DNA from: Trichomonas tenax
Lineage: Eukaryota; Parabasalia; Trichomonadida; Trichomonadidae
Direction of reading: 5' to 3'
DNA: 11,148 nt
NCBI GenBank assembly: GCA_023091735.1
Contig: JALKBU010001432.1
Coordinates: 1-11,148 of the forward strand
A model generated the notes under the pieces. The model worked only from the letters and a program-made list of their open reading frames with translations, had not been told where the DNA came from and searched no databases. Position numbers and translations under genes: made by a program. This document shows, piece by piece, positions 1 to 6,765 of this stretch (the first letter of the stretch is position 1; the number at the start of each line of letters is the position of its first letter).

Positions 1-451
1 GACTGTGCCACTTATACCACTGGATAGACAACTATCAATAAGTACATGAAAGTACTTTCAAATCGAAAAAATATGGATCAGATAAAATGTTATGAAGGTC
101 GCGGGACTACACCGCAGAAGGAAAAATTTTTCCCCAAATTTATTATCAAATGATTTTTGAATAAAAATTGTCAAAACATGTTCCAAACATTTCTGCGAAA
201 GCAATGATATTCAATATTCCACAAAACACTATTTGTTATGAAAGTTCATTTCATACTCGATTATGTTTAGAGAAAAATGTTAAACAATAAAAAATTGAGA
301 ATATTTGTTCAGCATTGTTACAATAGAAATTTGAACAATAAAAGAGGACTCAGTCCTTCAAAATCATTTTATGCGGATATGTTGATTAACTCAGAATGAA
401 TCTTTTTACGTGAAAAATGAAATTTCAAATTTAATTTTTTGACACTTAGAT
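1..451. other. AT-rich spacer, no gene seen
   Basis: I see no convincing coding sequence. The first 50 bases read open in frame 2 to a TGA near base 50 and could be the tail of a gene starting outside the window, but nothing identifies it. Two small inverted repeats lie side by side at the left edge: GATAG/CTATC (24-36) and AAGTAC/GTACTT (41-58). The rest is A/T-rich sequence of the kind usual between trichomonad genes. Confidence 0.5.
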
Positions 452-456
452 TCATA
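452..456 (+). promoter_or_regulatory. Candidate initiator (Inr) element
   Basis: TCATA fits the parabasalid initiator consensus TCA(+1)YW. The predicted +1 A at 454 lies 7 bases before the ATG at 461, which gives the very short 5' leader typical of trichomonad mRNAs. The motif is short and A/T-rich, so a chance match is possible. Confidence 0.4.
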
Positions 457-460
457 ACTC

Positions 461-1221
461 ATGATTCCCCTTTTCATTTCTCTTTCTTTGTCAACGAAAA
501 ATCCAAAAACAAGACAGAAAGTTGATGCTGCTAATAAGAAGACATTATGGAACAAATATATTCCTTGGATTTCGATTGAAGAAAATTTCGAGAGTTCTTA
601 TCCTCCAAATACAGATGTTACAATCCCGATCATATATGGAGACTCAGACAACAAGGACTATTTGATGACTCTTTTAGAAAACCCGGAATCGACACGTTTT
701 TCACACAAAAAGGGAATCAATTGAAGACATATTATTTTTCATACAGGACATCGAGCAAACCAGGAACATGCAGATTGAATTTTTATGTCGAAGACGGTGA
801 TCGTTCAAGATCAGATGTTATTCCTGTGACAATAATTGTTTTAAACAATAAGCCGACAATCAAAATCATTAAATATCCAAACAGCCAATACTATCCAGGC
901 GAGATCGTGGCATTCACGGCTCAAATATTCGATAATGATTTTGATGATCAAATTACAGTTTCCACAATTTATGAGAATGAAAACAATGAAATTGTTGCAA
1001 AATTTGAATCGCAGCCGAAAATTCATGTTGTCAATTTCGAATTTCAAATCCCATTTTATGAAAAAGAAGGACAAAAATCAATATTCATTCATGTTTCCGA
1101 TGGTTCAAATACAATTAAACATGAACTCAAAATAAATGTTATCAAAAGACCAGATCCAACACCACTCAACACTCCTTCACAAACTCCACTCAACCACAAC
1201 CATCAAAGAAGAAGATATTGA
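461..1221 (+). pseudogene. Frameshifted Ig/cadherin-like surface-protein remnant
   Basis: Two overlapping frames give one protein-like product. Frame 2 runs from the ATG at 461 to a TGA at 722-724. It starts with a short hydrophobic stretch (MIPLFISLSLS) that could be a signal peptide remnant, then a segment containing PPNTDVTIPI and YGDSDNKDY. Frame 1 has no start codon of its own and takes over around 640-700 (FRKPGIDTFF), running to 1221. Two beta-sandwich-like modules are visible, one ending at VTIIVLNNKP and the next running through IFDNDFDDQITV to IHVSDGS. They resemble tandem Ig/cadherin-type repeats of trichomonad surface proteins. The end, PTPLNTPSQTPLN, looks like the start of the Pro/Thr stalk that normally precedes a membrane anchor, but no membrane helix follows. 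One single-base shift is needed, and the 3' end appears lost where it meets the ankyrin gene on the other strand. Family assignment is inference from sequence style; the adhesion role is not shown. Confidence 0.55.
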
Positions 1222-2644
1222 TCCATGCTTGGATAAATAATTTTCTGATATTTTCGCGATTTCTGGTTGATTTGGACTTTGCAATGTCGAGCGGTGTCTG
1301 ATTTTCGTCATTTCTTTCTGAAAGATTTGCGTTCATTGACATAAGATACTCAACAACATCAATATGACCAATTAATGTTGCACGATGAAGAGATGTATTA
1401 TTTATATTATCTACTGCATTTCTATCACATCCATTCGATATGTGATATTTAACAATATCAATATATCCTTTTTGTGATGCGATTAGTATTGGGGAGTTTG
1501 AACCTGTTGGCTCAATATTTGCTCCTTTTGAATGTAGGAGTTTCACTGTTTCGAGGTACCTATATGAGGAAGTGCAATAAATGCATTCATGAAGATTATA
1601 TAATGAATTAACAGATAAACCAATAGAGACCAAATATTCAATGCATTCATTTGCTCCAACCACTGATGCAGCTATCATCGCGTTTTTACCATTTTGAGTA
1701 TGATAATTTATATCAAACCCTTTAGAAACCAGATATTTCACAATTTTTAGACAATTTCCTCGAGCTTCTAATAATAATGCATTATATCCAATCATTATTA
1801 TTGCATTTTTATCACAACCACATTCAATTAAATACTCGACAAGTTGTTCATTACCTTGCCGACATGCTTGTAACAGAATTGTTTTTCCATATGAATCAGT
1901 GACTTCACTAATCTTCGCTTCACATAGCTTCTTGATGATTTTTTATGATTAATTATCCACTTTGAATGGCTCAATACTATTATCACAAAAGAATTTTTAT
2001 ATTTCATCAAAACTTTTATTTTTGAGATAACTTTCAAGCTCATCCAGTTTAGGCGTGAATTTAGGCGTTGATTTCGCAACTGCCGTTGAAATGAGTTTTG
2101 GAATTGCAAAATTAAATGATGATCTTTCCATTTTATTGGAAAGAGTCTCGAGTTCTGAAGATGTGTCAACAATGTAGTCGTTGACTTTGATGAGGAAATC
2201 TTTAATTGAATTGAGTGGAAAACAGTTCAAACTCTGTTGGCAAACATCGATGAATTTGATGAGATCGAGGATGTTATCTTTGAAGTCTATGTTGAGGCAG
2301 CTGAATATACAGAAGCAATCAGAAATGCTGAAATAATTCTTGCATTTTGACATCACATAAACAGCATCGTCACATGATAGACGAGAAAATCTTTGTTACT
2401 GTGTTAATATCGTCGAACATATCAAAGAAGTTGTCTTTCTCAATGAATGTCTTTATCTGATCCGCCACAGAATCTATGTGTAAATCTAAATCAAAAATGC
2501 CGTTCATCAAAACAACAATTGTCACTTTTTGATCAAAAACGAAGTCAAAAATTTAATTGAATCTTCCCACTTAAACATCTGTTCATGAGCTTTTCCTTTT
2601 GTTTTGAAACTACATCTTGTAGATATAAGAATGCGCACCGTCAT
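1190..2644 (-). pseudogene. Ankyrin-repeat protein pseudogene
   Basis: The gene starts at the ATG at 2644-2642, 11 bases after a TCATA initiator. It reads 40 codons (MTVRILISTR onward) to a TGA at 2524-2522. The sense continues one frame over (VTIVVLMNGIFDLDLH to DDINTVTKIFS), then returns to the first frame near 2380 (LSCDDAVYVMSKCK) and stays open to a TAA at 1999-1997. Two further stops follow at 1951-1949 and 1945-1943. From 1942 to 1190 there are 250 open codons with about seven ankyrin repeats of 32-34 residues, for example GKTILLQACRQGNEQLVEYL, GYIDIVKYHISNGCD and TSLHRATLIGHIDVVEYLM. The all-helical N-terminal part of some 200 residues followed by ankyrins is the layout of the very large trichomonad ankyrin family. 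The compensating shifts plus three clustered stops make it a pseudogene. Its last codons overlap the convergent surface-protein remnant and may be foreign to the family. Confidence 0.72.
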
Positions 2645-2652
2645 TTTCAACC

Positions 2653-2657
2653 TATGA
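2653..2657 (-). promoter_or_regulatory. Candidate Inr of the ankyrin pseudogene
   Basis: The minus strand reads TCATA here, with the predicted +1 A opposite base 2655, 11 bases before the ATG at 2644. Spacing and sequence fit the parabasalid initiator and support 2644 as the original start of the broken ankyrin gene. Confidence 0.5.
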
Positions 2658-2961
2658 ATAAGCCTTTTTAATGATCGTTATATAATTTCTTTCTATTTTA
2701 TTATTCTTGACAAGATATGCATAATCTTCCCTCATGATTTGATAATCGGATACCAGATCAACGCTGTGACTTTAAATTACTGGACCATATTAATATATTT
2801 AACATTCGTTCAATTAGGAGCCTATCTATATTTTAAATGGTTTATGCATTTCTAAATAAAACATAACAATCTTTCTCCATTCCGCACTCTGGTATAAAGT
2901 AAGTTCCCGTAAACATGTGTATCACAGAATAGAGTTGTTAGTACATTATATAACTTTCTAG

Positions 2962-2979
2962 GTGTAAATTGATTTACAC
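2962..2979. repeat. Palindrome GTGTAAAT-TG-ATTTACAC
   Basis: GTGTAAAT at 2962-2969 and its exact reverse complement ATTTACAC at 2972-2979 are separated by two bases. A further direct copy of ATTTACAC lies at 2986-2993. It could be a protein-binding palindrome, but in 70% A/T sequence its significance is modest. Confidence 0.4.
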
Positions 2980-3027
2980 AGACATATTTACACTCAATCT
3001 TATACTTTAAATATTATTGCACACTGA

Positions 3028-3115
3028 ATAATGATGTAAGTGCATGTAGCTGGATCATCATATCAATATAGTTATTTAAAAATAAGAGTGAAATATTTCC
3101 ATCTTACATCATTAT
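3028..3115. repeat. 13-bp perfect inverted repeat
   Basis: ATAATGATGTAAG at 3028-3040 is repeated as its exact reverse complement at 3103-3115, with 62 bases between. The spacing and arm length are like a tiny foldback or solo MITE, but no target duplication is evident. It lies 160 bases upstream of the tRNA gene. Confidence 0.45.
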
Positions 3116-3276
3116 AGTTCTATTTTGTTATAAAAGTATGATTCACACATAACAGATTTCCTTGAGTTGATTAGCAATCCATATTATCTAATTCCAAAAA
3201 TGTTTTATGGAAACAATGTTTTTTCAAAATTAATAGTCTTGTGTTAAAAGTGCTGGTAGAGGTTAATTTGTGTCTA

Positions 3277-3349
3277 GGTCTTGTGGCCCAATGGATAAGG
3301 CGTCGGCCTTCGAAGCCGAAGATTGAGGGTTCGAGTCCCCCCAAGATCG
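3277..3349 (+). tRNA. tRNA-Arg, anticodon TCG
   Basis: A 73-base cloverleaf without intron. Acceptor strands GGTCTTG (3277-3283) and CAAGATC (3342-3348) pair perfectly, followed by discriminator G. The anticodon stem TCGGC/GCCGA (3303-3307, 3315-3319) encloses the loop CTTCGAA with anticodon TCG at 3310-3312, which reads CGA arginine codons. The internal RNA polymerase III promoter is intact: the A box TGGCCCAATGG (3284-3294) and the B box GGTTCGAGTCC (3328-3338) match the eukaryotic consensus. The CCA end is not encoded, as expected in eukaryotes. It converges on the helicase gene. Confidence 0.97.
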
Positions 3350-3354
3350 CGATA

Positions 3355-3359
3355 TTTTT
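3355..3359 (+). terminator. RNA polymerase III terminator of tRNA-Arg
   Basis: A run of five T on the coding strand begins six bases after the tRNA discriminator base, the usual position and form of a polymerase III stop. Confidence 0.75.
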
Positions 3360-3864
3360 CCCTTTCTAAGGTGTCAAACCGTTTTCCGAAGAATTTCATT
3401 CTTAAAATACAATTTTAACTTATCACGCATTCAATATTCTGCTTTAGCTCTACAATTTATCCAAATTTCTCACTCCAAATTCATTTTTATACGCAATTTT
3501 TCCATTGAATCTTTGATAATATTTGATTTTTATCATTTCTACATCATTAATTTATACGCTTGAATGAGTTATGAACATTTTATAAATATATACACATGAA
3601 TTTCATATTTAATTTTGTAAATATTGCAAATAATGTTTTTCTATTTTTAAGAAATGTGACTCGATTATCATTCATGTGCTCTATCGACTGGAACTAAAGA
3701 AAGATAGTTTTTGAAAATATTGTTAAATTTTGCTTTTCTCTTTCTTATTTAGACAATTATAACATAAAAGATTGACGATTTGGAGGAAGAATAAAAATAT
3801 CTAGATTATCCATAAATAATAAACAGATTTATAACAATATATAAAAATATACAATATAAACAAA
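3360..3864. other. Convergent intergenic region, no gene seen
   Basis: About 500 A/T-rich bases lie between the tRNA terminator and the helicase stop codon. No reading frame looks coding. On the minus strand a TATAAA (3828-3833, some 30 bases after the helicase stop) contains the TAAA sequence used as polyadenylation signal in trichomonads and may serve the helicase transcript. Confidence 0.5.
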
Positions 3865-5409
3865 TTAATATCTATGTCCAATGTTCTGGAATGATCTATC
3901 TCTTGGCATTCCACGACGTGGTCCTCCTCTTCCTCGAGAATTTCCACCTCTTCGCTGCTGTTGAATGTGCTGAGCGAAATCTTCGAGACCATCAGGAATT
4001 GGCTGCTGTGTCTTCCTCAAATGTGCAAGTAAAGCAATCAAGAACTGCTCATTAGTTTCATTCCAAAATGATGTTGCGATACCGCGTCTTCCGGCACGTC
4101 CAGTTCTTCCAATGCGATGAATGTATGAGTCGACATCGGTTGGCAAGTCCATATTGATAACGTGTCCAACGTTTGGAATATCAATTCCACGAGCAGCGAC
4201 ATCGGTTGCAACCATTATACGTGCACGTCCAGTAGTGAATCCGTCGAGCGCGGCAAGACGGTTATCCATGTCTCTGTCGCCGTGAATTGCGACAACAGGA
4301 TAATTTTCGTCGTAAAGATAATCTTCGATTCTATCAACGCTGGTCTTTCTCTCTGCGAAGACGAGTGTAGGGCAATCGTGTGCGTTCAAGAAATCAATTA
4401 ACGCAGGGAATTTGTCATAATCTCTTACGTACTCGAAATGTTGCTCAATTAAAGAAGGCGGGTCTTGAAGTCCAACTTCTATGCGTGTAAAATTCTTTTT
4501 CATGTAGTTTCGTGCGAGATTTTGAACTTCAAATGGGAATGTTGCAGAAAATAGTAATGTTTGGCGATTTTCGATGTCTGTCATATCAAAACCGTTGATC
4601 ACTTCGTCTATTTGTGGTGCAAAGCCCATATCGAGCATTCTATCAGCTTCATCAAGAATTAAATATTGAACTCTGCTCAATGTGAGTTGTCCGCGTTTGA
4701 GGATATCGTTAAGGCGACCAGGAGTGGCAACCAAGATGTTGCACGCGTAATTCAGCTGTTTTAATTGAACGTGAATCGGAGCTCCTCCGAAAACACAAAC
4801 ACTGTGCAAACCTGTTTGTTCTGCGAACTTATTTATCTGGTCCTCGATCTGGATAGCGAGTTCACGAGTCGGACATATGATTACGACAGACGGGTGAAGA
4901 GATATTTGCGATTTCAACAACTGTGTAATAACAGGCAACATGAATGCTGCTGTTTTACCGCTGCCGGTCTGCGAAGTGACAATCAAGTCCTGACCGTTCA
5001 ATACGTAAGGAATTGAATATTTTTGAACTGCTGTCGGTAATTTGTAGCCCATTTTCGCAATATTACTCAAAAGCTGATTGTTTACGCCACAGTGCGGGAA
5101 CTGGTCGATAGGATCGATTTTGCTTGCGCCGTGAACTTTGACTTCTGCGTTTTCATAAACTTGAAAGTCCTCGCTAACTTCATTTTGGGCGAATAAATCT
5201 TCGATTTGCTTGTCAGTGATTTCATTGAGACGAGCCGGGACTGAAAAAGAGCGACTCATGCCATGATTTTGATTGCGACGTGGTGTTTGCTGCTGTGGTG
5301 CGAATCTCGTTTGTCTGTCACCGGAGAGAGCTTCTGTTGCAGAGGACTGAGCCATGTGAGGCTCAACGCCTTGTCTGCGGAGATGTGGAGGAATATATGC
5401 TGCACACAT
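3865..5409 (-). CDS. DEAD-box RNA helicase, Ded1/DDX3 type
   Basis: A complete, intronless 514-residue ATP-dependent RNA helicase. The N-terminus carries YIPPHLR (5-11), the short conserved motif at the start of Ded1/DDX3 proteins. The core has all family motifs in order: upstream F104 and Q motif (GYKLPTAVQ, 121-129), motif I SQTGSGKT (146-153), Ia PTRELAIQ (180-187), GG (208-209), Ib TPGR (229-232), II DEAD (253-256), III SAT (288-290), IV around LVFAERK (349-355), V ATDVAARGIDIP (401-412) and VI HRIGRTGRAG (431-440). The C-terminal tail is RGG-rich (486-500), a typical RNA-binding extension. Ded1/DDX3 enzymes act mainly in the cytoplasm, unwinding mRNA leaders during translation initiation. 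The protein is shorter than yeast Ded1 (about 600 residues) because both tails are reduced, so a Vasa-like member is an alternative. The ATG follows a TCATA initiator by 14 bases. No key catalytic residue is missing. The gene is markedly more G/C-rich than its surroundings. Confidence 0.96.
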   Translation of the reverse strand: MCAAYIPPHLRRQGVEPHMAQSSATEALSGDRQTRFAPQQQTPRRNQNHGMSRSFSVPARLNEITDKQIEDLFAQNEVSEDFQVYENAEVKVHGASKIDPIDQFPHCGVNNQLLSNIAKMGYKLPTAVQKYSIPYVLNGQDLIVTSQTGSGKTAAFMLPVITQLLKSQISLHPSVVIICPTRELAIQIEDQINKFAEQTGLHSVCVFGGAPIHVQLKQLNYACNILVATPGRLNDILKRGQLTLSRVQYLILDEADRMLDMGFAPQIDEVINGFDMTDIENRQTLLFSATFPFEVQNLARNYMKKNFTRIEVGLQDPPSLIEQHFEYVRDYDKFPALIDFLNAHDCPTLVFAERKTSVDRIEDYLYDENYPVVAIHGDRDMDNRLAALDGFTTGRARIMVATDVAARGIDIPNVGHVINMDLPTDVDSYIHRIGRTGRAGRRGIATSFWNETNEQFLIALLAHLRKTQQPIPDGLEDFAQHIQQQRRGGNSRGRGGPRRGMPRDRSFQNIGHRY

Positions 5410-5420
5410 TTTTTTTGTAA

Positions 5421-5425
5421 TATGA
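5421..5425 (-). promoter_or_regulatory. Inr element of the helicase gene
   Basis: The minus strand reads TCATA, matching TCA(+1)YW, with +1 opposite base 5423, 14 bases before the ATG at 5409. The leader between them is almost pure A (TTACAAAAAAA). This is the best supported promoter in the window because the gene is intact. The inverted-repeat element begins about 60 bases further upstream. Confidence 0.65.
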
Positions 5426-5486
5426 CCAAAACCGTTTTTTGTGTTATGTAAACTTCACAATTAAAAATCTATTTTGATTATTGATT

Positions 5487-5603
5487 TTATCGGACGCTTT
5501 TTGCCACGGCGTATCAGTGCATCTCCATTGTAAACCATTCAAAATTGAATGGTTTATGGCGTCCGCGACGAATTTTTTTAGACGTTTCGCATCCCCAAAT
5601 GAA
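5487..5603 (+). repeat. Left imperfect terminal inverted repeat
   Basis: Matches the reverse complement of 6720-6799, with key shared blocks CCACGGCGT (5502-5510), GCGTCCGCGACGAATTTTTTT (about 5559-5579) and CCAAATGAAC (about 5594-5603). An insertion of about 40 bases containing the 5531-5556 palindrome is present only in this arm. Confidence 0.6.
5531..5556. repeat. Perfect 26-base palindrome in left arm
   Basis: TAAACCATTCAA (5531-5542) and TTGAATGGTTTA (5545-5556) are exact reverse complements with two bases between. It can form a 12-bp hairpin or serve as a dimeric protein site. It is absent from the right arm of the element, so it looks like a later insertion or a unit lost on the other side. 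Confidence 0.7.
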
Positions 5604-5636
5604 CTACAAATGCGGAAAATTTTCGATGTGTTTTCG

Positions 5637-5651
5637 GGGGGCGCAGCCCCC
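5637..5651. repeat. GGGGGC-GCA-GCCCCC hairpin
   Basis: A perfect 6-bp all-G/C stem with a three-base loop in strongly A/T-rich surroundings. No T run follows directly, so it is not an obvious terminator. It lies between the left terminal repeat and the dispersed 142-base block. Confidence 0.6.
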
Positions 5652-5773
5652 ACCTATTAAAGATGAGAGTTGGCAAAGCTTATCAGCACTTGCATTAAGC
5701 ACAATCACTGAAGAAAGCACTTCTTTTTGGGAACTGGGACAAAATAGAACAACGTGCTTTTCTGACATGCAAC

Positions 5774-5808
5774 TTATTTTGACATGTAAAGTCAGAATGT
5801 CAAAATAA
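5774..5808. repeat. 12-bp perfect inverted repeat
   Basis: TTATTTTGACAT (5774-5785) and ATGTCAAAATAA (5797-5808) are exact reverse complements around an 11-base loop. The left arm lies mostly in the 17-base segment missing from copy 2. Copy 2 keeps a shorter TGACATG/CATGTCA pair in the same place, so a fold here may matter. Confidence 0.55.
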
Positions 5809-5822
5809 AGGAAAGTGACATG

Positions 5823-5835
5823 TTTGCGCGGGAAA
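5823..5835. promoter_or_regulatory. E2F-like palindrome TTTGCGCGGGAAA
   Basis: On the minus strand this reads TTTCCCGCGCAAA, which contains TTTCCCGC, a full match to the E2F/DP consensus TTTSSCGC. The same 13 bases recur unchanged in the second repeat copy (11098-11110). It may equally be a transposase or replication-factor site of the element. Function is inference. Confidence 0.35.
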
Positions 5836-6076
5836 AAATGGAAAAGTATCAATAAGTTGAAATGGATTGAACTCAATGTTGGAAGCCAAAGAAGACTTCA
5901 TTATGAGTAGTTGTGACCTTATAGTGAAGGATGTTATTTGTGTTATCAGCATCCTGACGATAGCACATCATCCATTTCTCTTTGTTCATTGCAAGTTTTT
6001 GTTGAACTCCAAACCTAAGAAAACCAAGAAACTCGGTCGGAATTATCCAGTCTTGCATGGTAAATATGAATTATAA

Positions 6077-6360
6077 ACGAATAATTTGGTAAAAAACGAA
6101 TTTTACAAAGAATATAAGGATCAAATTGAGAATCTAAATAATATAAATCAGTATATAAAATGAAAGTAACATGAAAACATTATCTAATTCATGATTCATA
6201 ATTAATTATGAATTTAATGATATATTAATAATTATGAGAAAAAGTAATAATATGAAAATAATCTTGTAATGAAAAAGGTATCTGTGAAAAATAAAAAAAA
6301 ATAATAATTTATTAATATCAAAAGTGAAAATGTAATGTGTATTAAAAATTGAATCAATAA
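6077..6360. other. Very A/T-rich core of the element
   Basis: Nearly pure A/T sequence with short palindromes such as CATGATTCATAATTAATTATGAAT around 6190-6212. I see no gene. It separates the left repeat block from the G/C-rich island. Confidence 0.5.
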
Positions 6361-6430
6361 GTGGGTTCTTGCTAGGGCCTGGCTTGGCGCCTCGAGGGCT
6401 TTGGGAGTCTCAGGCCGACCTCGCCTAATG
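6361..6430 (+). other. G/C-rich island inside the element
   Basis: Of the 60 bases 6361-6420, 40 are G or C (67%), whereas the flanks are under 25%. GGCCTG can pair with CAGGCC across it, and CCTCGAGG is a palindrome. One plus-strand frame is open through the island up to TAA at 6458-6460 (residues such as WVLARAWLGASRALGV), without a useful ATG at its start. It could be a relic of a coding segment or part of a structured RNA. I cannot decide between them. Confidence 0.55.
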
Positions 6431-6455
6431 ACATTCTCGCAACAATTTAAGCATG

Positions 6456-6574
6456 CATAAATATCGTTGTTTTCTTACCAATTATCAATTAGGTATATGC
6501 TCGTTGGTGATAGAGTTGTGGCTCGTCAACAACACTAACCTGGATGTATTGGTTAGACAACAAAGATATTTATG
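6456..6574 (+). ncRNA. Candidate cloverleaf-like structured RNA or DNA fold
   Basis: A long closing helix joins 6456-6471 with 6559-6574 (15 of 16 pairs). Inside are three hairpins in a row: TACC.AATT/AATT.GGTA (6476-6483 with 6487-6495, one bulged A), GTTG/CAAC (6515-6518 with 6527-6530, or the five-pair alternative shifted by three bases) and CTAACC/GGTTAG (6535-6540 with 6551-6556). This four-way arrangement is cloverleaf-like but is not a tRNA, since it has no B box and no acceptor/anticodon organisation. It may be a functional RNA, or a foldback structure of the element acting as DNA. Some A/T pairing is expected by chance. Confidence 0.35.
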
Positions 6575-6575
6575 A

Positions 6576-6675
6576 CACTTTTTATAAAGGTGACAATTTG
6601 CCCGCGCAAAAAGTGATAATTTATTTATAAAAGTGACTTTAAGGTTTATTGGTCACTTTTTGATGTTCACTTTTG
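6576..6675. repeat. Cluster of CACTTT/AAAGTG motifs
   Basis: Five copies within 100 bases, in both orientations: CACTTTTT near 6576, AAAGTGAT near 6609, AAAGTGAC near 6630, GTCACTTTTT near 6652 and TTCACTTTTG near 6666. GGTGAC at 6589 is a relative, and the left arm has GAAAGTGAC at 5811. Such subterminal repeats are common as transposase-binding sites. Confidence 0.5.
6597..6610. promoter_or_regulatory. Inverted third copy of the E2F-like site
   Basis: TTTGCCCGCGCAAA is the reverse complement of the left-arm TTTGCGCGGGAAA apart from one extra G. It defines an inner inverted repeat of the element. Confidence 0.35.
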
Positions 6676-6701
6676 TCATAGACTCCTTCTTTTTGTTTTT
6701 T

Positions 6702-6765
6702 TTCGTCGGGGACGCTGAAGTTCATTTGGAGACTCGAAGTCTTGAAAAAAATTCGTCGGGGACGC
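6702..6765. repeat. Two copies of TTCGTCGGGGACGC, 50 bp apart
   Basis: Identical 14-mers at 6702-6715 and 6752-6765, both preceded by a run of T or A. Their reverse complement GCGTCCCCGACGAA corresponds to GCGTCCGCGACGAA in the left arm (5559-5572), so this motif is a building block of the terminal repeat. Confidence 0.75.

Larger units (their letters stand above)
2658..3276. other. AT-rich intergenic region with inverted repeats
   Basis: No reading frame of interest lies in these 620 bases between the ankyrin pseudogene start and the tRNA. The region holds a perfect 8-bp palindromic repeat (2962-2979) and a perfect 13-bp inverted repeat (3028-3040 with 3103-3115), listed separately. The block ATTTACAC occurs at 2972 and again at 2986. 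Confidence 0.55.
5733..5874 (+). repeat. Dispersed repeat, copy 1 (142 bp)
   Basis: From ACTGGGACAAAATAG to GATTGAACTC it aligns with 11025-11148. There are only five substitutions, one A-run length difference (six against five A after GCGCGGG) and one 17-base extra segment (starting GACATGCAAC) present here only. That extra segment is bounded by GACATG on both sides, so slippage or recombination between short direct repeats explains it. The two copies are about 96% identical over aligned bases, and the match ends abruptly on the left at 5733/11025. Confidence 0.9.

Noticed and set aside
1828..2172. 114-codon minus-strand frame inside the ankyrin pseudogene
   Set aside because: It lies in a different frame from the recognisable ankyrin sequence, with basic low-complexity content.
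3116..3127. GTTCTATTTTGT as an inverted end matching ACAAAATAGAAC of the dispersed repeat
   Set aside because: The match is only 12 A/T-rich bases and does not extend; probably chance.
3801..3992. 63-codon minus-strand frame at the helicase 3' end
   Set aside because: It overlaps the RGG tail in another frame; the acidic run is the complement of Arg/Gly codons read out of frame.
4162..5451. Plus-strand open frames opposite the helicase (62-83 codons)
   Set aside because: They are antisense shadows of a strongly conserved gene, have no Inr and show no domain sense.
5867..6076. 69-codon plus and 61-codon minus frames as a transposase
   Set aside because: No DDE/D, zinc finger or helix-turn-helix pattern is visible in either strand.
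6531..6542. ACTAACC as an intron branch site
   Set aside because: It is not followed by the ACACAG acceptor typical of trichomonad introns, and no donor is present upstream; it forms a hairpin with GGTTAG instead.
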